The translations under genes were made by a program, and so were the position numbers. Of a stretch of DNA of 62,850 bases, positions 59,757 through 62,850 are shown piece after piece (the first letter of the stretch is position 1; each line of letters starts with the position of its first letter). This stretch comes from JAWUXM01 sp034111325. GTDB lineage: Bacteria; Pseudomonadota; Alphaproteobacteria; Rickettsiales; JABIRX01. The notes beneath the pieces were generated by a model that saw only the letters and a list, made by a program, of their open reading frames with translations, ran no database searches and was not told where the DNA came from. The stretch spans positions 1 to 62,850 of the forward strand of contig JAWUXM010000049.1 in assembly GCA_034111325.1 (NCBI GenBank), in the 5' to 3' direction.

Positions 59757-60529
59757 TAAACATGGAAATGATAGAAATAATAAGCCCCGCCTTAGTGGCA
59801 GGTCTATTAATTGCCTTAACTCATGGGTTGCTTGGCATTAAGGTTTTGGAAAGGGGCATAGTTTTTATTGACCTTGCAATCGCTCAAATTGCAGGCCTTG
59901 GATTAGTAATAGCGGGCATGTTTTTACCAGAATATAGCTGGTCTTACCAGTTTATTGCTCTTTTATTTGCAATAGGAGCTAGTTTATTTTTCTATTATAT
60001 AGAAAAAATAGCCCCCGATATCCAAGAGGCAATTATTGGTTGCAGCTTTGTTCTAGCCGCGTCTTTGAGTATTCTATTTTTATCAAATCACTCTCATGGC
60101 TCAGATGAAATAAAACATTTATTATCTGGTCAGATTCTCTTTGTTACATTCAAAGATATTTTTTGGCATGCGCCAATTTATATTGCAATAATAGCATTAT
60201 GGTTTTTGAAGCCAAAAATACGTAGTGGTATCGGATTCTATTTAATCTTTGCTTTTGCAATTACATCGTCCGTACAGCTAGTTGGCATTTATGTTGTTTT
60301 TGCAAGCCTTATACTTCCAGCACTTGCTGCCAAAAACCAGAGAAACCCATTATTAATTTCTTGGATATGCGGTGTTGTCTCAGTAATTTTAGGGGTGTTT
60401 TTTGCTATGATGCTTGATCTCCCTGCAGGAGTTTTAGTAGTTATTTCTTATTTTTTCGTCACTTGTCTAATTAAGCTCTGCTCTAAAATTCGTTGTGAAG
60501 ATAATAAAAGAAAAATTATGAAGTTTTGA
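59753..60529 (+). CDS. Zinc/manganese ABC transporter permease, ZnuB-like
   Basis: A 258-residue ABC-3 family membrane protein with about eight helices. ALVAGLLIALTHGLLGIKVLERGIVFIDLAIAQIAGLGL (in parts) and VFASLILPALAAK match the family. It should form the channel for the metal delivered by the upstream binding protein. No ABC ATPase gene follows: the next gene is gloA after a 240-base gap with hairpins. The ATPase must be encoded elsewhere or the system is incomplete. Confidence 0.9.
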   Translation: MINMEMIEIISPALVAGLLIALTHGLLGIKVLERGIVFIDLAIAQIAGLGLVIAGMFLPEYSWSYQFIALLFAIGASLFFYYIEKIAPDIQEAIIGCSFVLAASLSILFLSNHSHGSDEIKHLLSGQILFVTFKDIFWHAPIYIAIIALWFLKPKIRSGIGFYLIFAFAITSSVQLVGIYVVFASLILPALAAKNQRNPLLISWICGVVSVILGVFFAMMLDLPAGVLVVISYFFVTCLIKLCSKIRCEDNKRKIMKF

Positions 60530-60540
60530 TTTGATTTTTG

Positions 60541-60610
60541 ACGAATTGGAATATCCTAGCAGGTGAGCGTAGTCTTCTACGTGACTCATGCGCAAGATTT
60601 TCCAATTCGT
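60541..60610. repeat. Long hairpin with an 11-bp perfect stem
   Basis: ACGAATTGGAA (60541-60551) pairs exactly with TTCCAATTCGT (60600-60610); inside, CGTAG-TCTT-CTACG (60568-60581) forms a second hairpin. It begins 11 bases after the permease stop. The layout recalls family 3 repeats (GAGCGTAG hairpin, GCGCAAGATTTTCC) but the outer stem is different. Confidence 0.55.
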
Positions 60611-60619
60611 TAGCTCCGC

Positions 60620-60652
60620 CACTATTGATAACCTAACAGGTTCTCAATAGTG
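60620..60652. terminator. Hairpin after the zinc operon
   Basis: CACTATTGA (60620-60628) pairs with TCAATAGTG (60644-60652) and an inner AACCT/AGGTT pair extends the stem. It is followed by GAAAAACATTC, and preceded by GC-rich bases; it may terminate transcription or be a repeat arm. Confidence 0.45.
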
Positions 60653-60770
60653 AAAAACATTCAAAAAGATTGAGTTGAGCCACTCCCAAAATGAGGGGTT
60701 TTATTATTATCTATTGTTAGCTATAAAGCTTATAGCAAAGATTTATTAACGCAGGCAAGGGAACTAAATT

Positions 60771-61226
60771 ATGCAATATCTACACACAATGGTTAGAATT
60801 AGTAACCTCGAAAAATCACTCGATTTTTACTGCACTAAGTTGGGATTGGTTGAAACCAAAAGATATGACAATGCAAAAGGCAAATTTACCTTAATTTTTT
60901 TATCAGCACCAGATGATTTGGAGAGTGCTAAAATAAACAAAGCTCCACTAATTGAGTTAACTTACAATTGGCCAGATGAGAATGGCGAAGTTGAAGAATA
61001 TAAATCAGGCAGGCATTTTGGTCATTTAGCCTTTGGAGTTGACAATATTTATGAAGTTTGTCAAAAATTAATTGATAAAGACGTGACTATTAACCGCCCA
61101 CCAAGAGATGGTCACATGGCCTTTGTTAAATCTGGCGACGGCATATCAATAGAGATTTTGCAAAAAGGTGATTCTTTAGAAATTTGCGAGCCTTGGAAGT
61201 CGATGAAAAATGTTGGGTCGTGGTGA
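60771..61226 (+). CDS. gloA: Glyoxalase I (lactoylglutathione lyase)
   Basis: A 151-residue metalloenzyme turning the methylglyoxal-glutathione adduct into lactoylglutathione. LHTMVRISNLEKSLDFYCTK carries ligand H5; the other ligands are likely the Glu in LIELTYNW, the His in RHFGHLAFGVDN and the Glu in ISIEILQKG. Full length with both beta-alpha-beta repeats. Single gene, with a GST gene 143 bases downstream. Confidence 0.94.
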   Translation: MQYLHTMVRISNLEKSLDFYCTKLGLVETKRYDNAKGKFTLIFLSAPDDLESAKINKAPLIELTYNWPDENGEVEEYKSGRHFGHLAFGVDNIYEVCQKLIDKDVTINRPPRDGHMAFVKSGDGISIEILQKGDSLEICEPWKSMKNVGSW

Positions 61227-61369
61227 CATGGTTTTTGACCCAAGTCACCTACATAAAAGTAAAATTTTATTCTAAAAGCCAACTGGGCCCTATATTAAAT
61301 CTTCAGGCTCTTGTAAGTTTATAAAAAATTACTATATCAGCTTTATAAGCAATCAATTAACTTAAAAAT

Positions 61370-61987
61370 ATGTATACTCTATATTCTATTCCAGGCACCT
61401 GCTCAACTGGCATTACTGCTCTTTTAACCAAATTAGAATTAGAATTTGAAATCGTTAAAAGAGACGATGTTAAAGATTATTCTAAAATGATTCCAACCAA
61501 TCAAGTTCCAGCCTTAAAGGATGGCGAGAAAATTATCACTGAAGGAGCTGCAATTGTCCTATATCTTTTAGAAAAGCATCAAAATGATATTTTGCCAAAA
61601 GACATCAATAAAAAAGGAGAATTCCTGCAATATTTAATGTTTAATTATGCCACTTTGCACCCTGCTTATGCAAAAATATTTGCTGCAAATTCCATTTTAA
61701 AAGATGGAGAAGAAAAAACTAAGCTAATGAATGCTTTAGCTGATAGCTTGTCAAAATATTGGGCGATTATTGACAAAAGATTGGCGGACAAAAAATATAT
61801 CACTGGTGACAAGCCAACAGTAATTGATTATCTAGCGGCAATTTATACTAGTTGGAATAGGTTTTTCCCAGCTATTGAGGTTAAGCTTGGCGATAATGTT
61901 AAAAGATTAACAGAAGAAGTTGCTGACTTGCCAGAATTTAAAGAGGCCTATAGGAAAGAAGGTGTGGAATTTATTAAAACTTTTTAG
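61370..61987 (+). CDS. Glutathione S-transferase family protein
   Basis: A 205-residue protein. The thioredoxin-like N-terminal domain starts YTLYSIPGTCSTGITALLTK and has the cis-proline in NQVPALKDGEKIITEGAAI with the SNAIL-like EGAAIVLYL; the helical C-terminal domain carries YITGDKPTVIDYLAAIYTSW. It resembles beta-class GSTs, with a cysteine at position 11 close to the usual catalytic Cys10. Likely a detoxification partner of the glyoxalase. Confidence 0.9.
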   Translation: MYTLYSIPGTCSTGITALLTKLELEFEIVKRDDVKDYSKMIPTNQVPALKDGEKIITEGAAIVLYLLEKHQNDILPKDINKKGEFLQYLMFNYATLHPAYAKIFAANSILKDGEEKTKLMNALADSLSKYWAIIDKRLADKKYITGDKPTVIDYLAAIYTSWNRFFPAIEVKLGDNVKRLTEEVADLPEFKEAYRKEGVEFIKTF

Positions 61988-62027
61988 CCTAATTTAAGGG
62001 TTTGTTTTTGCAAACACAGCAATTAGG
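61988..62027. promoter_or_regulatory. Nested hairpin in the sugE leader
   Basis: CCTAATT (61988-61994) pairs with AATTAGG (62021-62027), enclosing GTTTG and CAAAC. It starts at the GST stop codon and lies about 48 bases before sugE. No T-run follows, so termination is doubtful. Guanidine exporters often have riboswitches, but I do not see the ACGR loops of the guanidine-II type. Confidence 0.35.
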
Positions 62028-62075
62028 GATTCGCATACTACTCCCCATTAAGGAATTAATAACCAAATAAATCTT

Positions 62076-62399
62076 ATGACCGCTTGGACTTACCTTGTTA
62101 TTGCCGGACTTCTAGAAATATGTTGGGCGGTTGGATTGAAGTATACTGATGGTTTTACCAAATTAATTCCCAGTATTTTTACCATCACCACATTGGCTTT
62201 AAGTATATTTTTATTGGCAAAGGCAGCGCAAACTTTGCCCATCGGAACTGCTTATGCTATATGGGTAGGAATTGGGGCACTTGGTACTGCTATTTTGGGT
62301 ATTTACTTATTTAAAGAGCCAGTTTCGGCAATGCGAATAATATTTTTAGCTATGTTATTGATTTCAATTATTGGATTAAAGATGACATCAGGAAAATAA
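62076..62399 (+). CDS. sugE: SMR-family guanidinium exporter SugE/Gdx
   Basis: A 107-residue, four-helix small multidrug resistance protein. The Gdx-type first helix LLEICWAVGLKYTDGFT carries the essential E14; LPIGTAYAIWVGIGALGTAI is the second signature and follows the Gdx rather than the EmrE pattern. Gdx members exchange guanidinium for protons as dual-topology dimers. Full length, single gene. Confidence 0.92.
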   Translation: MTAWTYLVIAGLLEICWAVGLKYTDGFTKLIPSIFTITTLALSIFLLAKAAQTLPIGTAYAIWVGIGALGTAILGIYLFKEPVSAMRIIFLAMLLISIIGLKMTSGK

Positions 62400-62478
62400 A
62401 GCTAGATTAAAAGTTCAATCAAATAACGAGCTGATACCAACCCTAATATTACAAATCACAACCATTGCCTTTGTTTTT

Positions 62479-62657
62479 CACTTGTCTCCCTTGCGCACAT
62501 TGCAGCAAATGATTTTAGGAAATCAACAATGTTTTGCAGAAGAGCTGGAATCACCGAATCAACGATCAGAGACTTTGGAAGAGGAGCTATAAATTTAAGG
62601 ACTGAAACGATGCAAAAAGTGGTGGGAGTATTTGAAGATGAAGGAATTAGACTTTAG
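62479..62657 (+). pseudogene. Frameshifted XRE-type helix-turn-helix regulator
   Basis: Two frames together give a small HTH domain. Frame one reads HLSPLRTLQQMILGNQQCFAE up to about 62546; frame two, one base off, continues RRAGITESTIRDFGRGAINL, ETMQKVVGVFEDEGIRL to TAG 62655-62657. This is the usual order LSP...ARxLLGxxQxxLA, AGIS.xTIxxFExG, ALExAGI. A single-base deletion near 62547 explains the break. The family call is by pattern only. Confidence 0.5.
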
Positions 62658-62662
62658 GGTAA

Positions 62663-62682
62663 AAAAACGCCTTAGCGTTTTT
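62663..62682 (+). terminator. Rho-independent terminator
   Basis: AAAAACGC and GCGTTTTT form an exact 8-bp stem around CTTA, 5 bases after the XRE pseudogene, ending in a T-run. The A-rich left arm means it could also work on the other strand. Confidence 0.7.
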
Positions 62683-62810
62683 GAATCAATCCTGCCCTGC
62701 TCGCTAGTTCAACATCTACAAACCCCATCTTCGCTTGGTTCGTCCTTTTTCAAAAAAGGTGCACATCGGTAAACACTGGCTTTGCAGGAGTGTAACGAAC
62801 TTTTTCAACT

Positions 62811-62850
62811 GGATATGCGAACGGATTTTTGATGATTTTTGCGAACTTTT
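62811..62850 (+). repeat. Possible start of another family 3 repeat at the window edge
   Basis: GGATTTTTGATGATTTTTGC resembles the GATTTTTGTGATGATTTTTG block that opens the 34 kb copy (minus strand). The window ends before the hairpin. In 62683-62810 I see no gene, only short inverted words. Confidence 0.3.

Noticed and set aside
1..62850. CRISPR array, prophage or intact insertion sequence
   Set aside because: Repeats are dispersed, not regularly spaced, and no transposase, integrase or phage structural gene is visible.

Overview
The window reads as an AT-rich chromosome segment of an alphaproteobacterium, most likely host-associated and Rickettsiales-like. Grounds: a dense set of isc, cytochrome oxidase assembly, purA, htpG and zapA-6S RNA-fau genes of alphaproteobacterial type, an ankyrin-repeat protein, orphan pseudopilins, two toxin-antitoxin pairs, several decaying genes and many small palindromic repeats. 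No rRNA, CRISPR array, prophage or intact insertion sequence is visible. The placement is inferred from gene content, not from a search.

Layout. 1-2.6 kb: two toxin-antitoxin modules (ParD/RelB-like with YafQ, Phd with RelE), an ORF remnant and an ankyrin protein. 3.1-6.1 kb: aldehyde dehydrogenase and acetolactate-synthase-like ThDP enzyme in one operon. 6.4-10.8 kb: Fur-controlled iron uptake (tonB divergent from a FecA-like receptor, then a truncated secreted protein, a cupredoxin and an FTR1 permease). 10.9-19.8 kb: maeB, usp-fluC-rluC, htpG, a pseudopilin, rsmE, ribA. 19.9-29.2 kb: ctaG and an NDUFA9-like gene, an AcrAB-TolC-type efflux operon, coxC and purA. 29.2-35.7 kb: second pseudopilin, TIGR02186/TauE pair, HExxH protein, trpG/pabA, zapA, 6S RNA, fau, ymdB. 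35.7-44.5 kb: copper/silver handling (cusABC-like operon, divergent csoR, copA). 44.5-49.4 kb: ackA, phosphoketolase-like gene and a beta-CASP metallo-hydrolase, apparently in one operon with copA. 50.2-54.3 kb: isc cluster in which iscR carries an in-frame stop and hscA is a frameshifted, internally deleted relic while iscS, iscU, iscA, hscB and fdx are intact. 54.3-56.9 kb: DUF2125 protein, comF, rpsU, tRNA-Ser(GCU). 57.1-60.5 kb: zinc-type ABC uptake genes without an ATPase gene. 60.8-62.7 kb: gloA, a GST, sugE/gdx and a frameshifted XRE regulator.

The least expected content is repetitive. Family 1 is a roughly 285 bp element with about 30 bp terminal inverted repeats, present as two full copies (2773-3058, 42106-42390), one internally deleted copy (55550-55659) and one minimal palindrome (1461-1491). 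One full copy provides the start codon and first residues of CopA; the short copy provides the stop codon of the DUF2125 gene and ends on the likely comF start codon. Family 2 is a 42-46 bp hairpin in four copies whose stems differ by paired, compensating substitutions. Family 3 is a 110-140 bp structured repeat in three clear copies plus remnants. In addition, one 13-mer (AATTAATCTTTTT) occurs five times on the plus strand, mostly just after gene ends. Together these resemble the palindromic elements known from Rickettsia genomes, but I cannot match them to a named family from the sequence alone.

How the genes work together: metals dominate. Iron import (FecA-like/TonB, FTR1/cupredoxin), zinc import and copper export (CusABC, CopA, CsoR) sit with iron-sulfur cluster assembly and cytochrome oxidase assembly. 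Malic enzyme, phosphoketolase-like enzyme and acetate kinase suggest pyruvate supply and ATP from acetyl phosphate.
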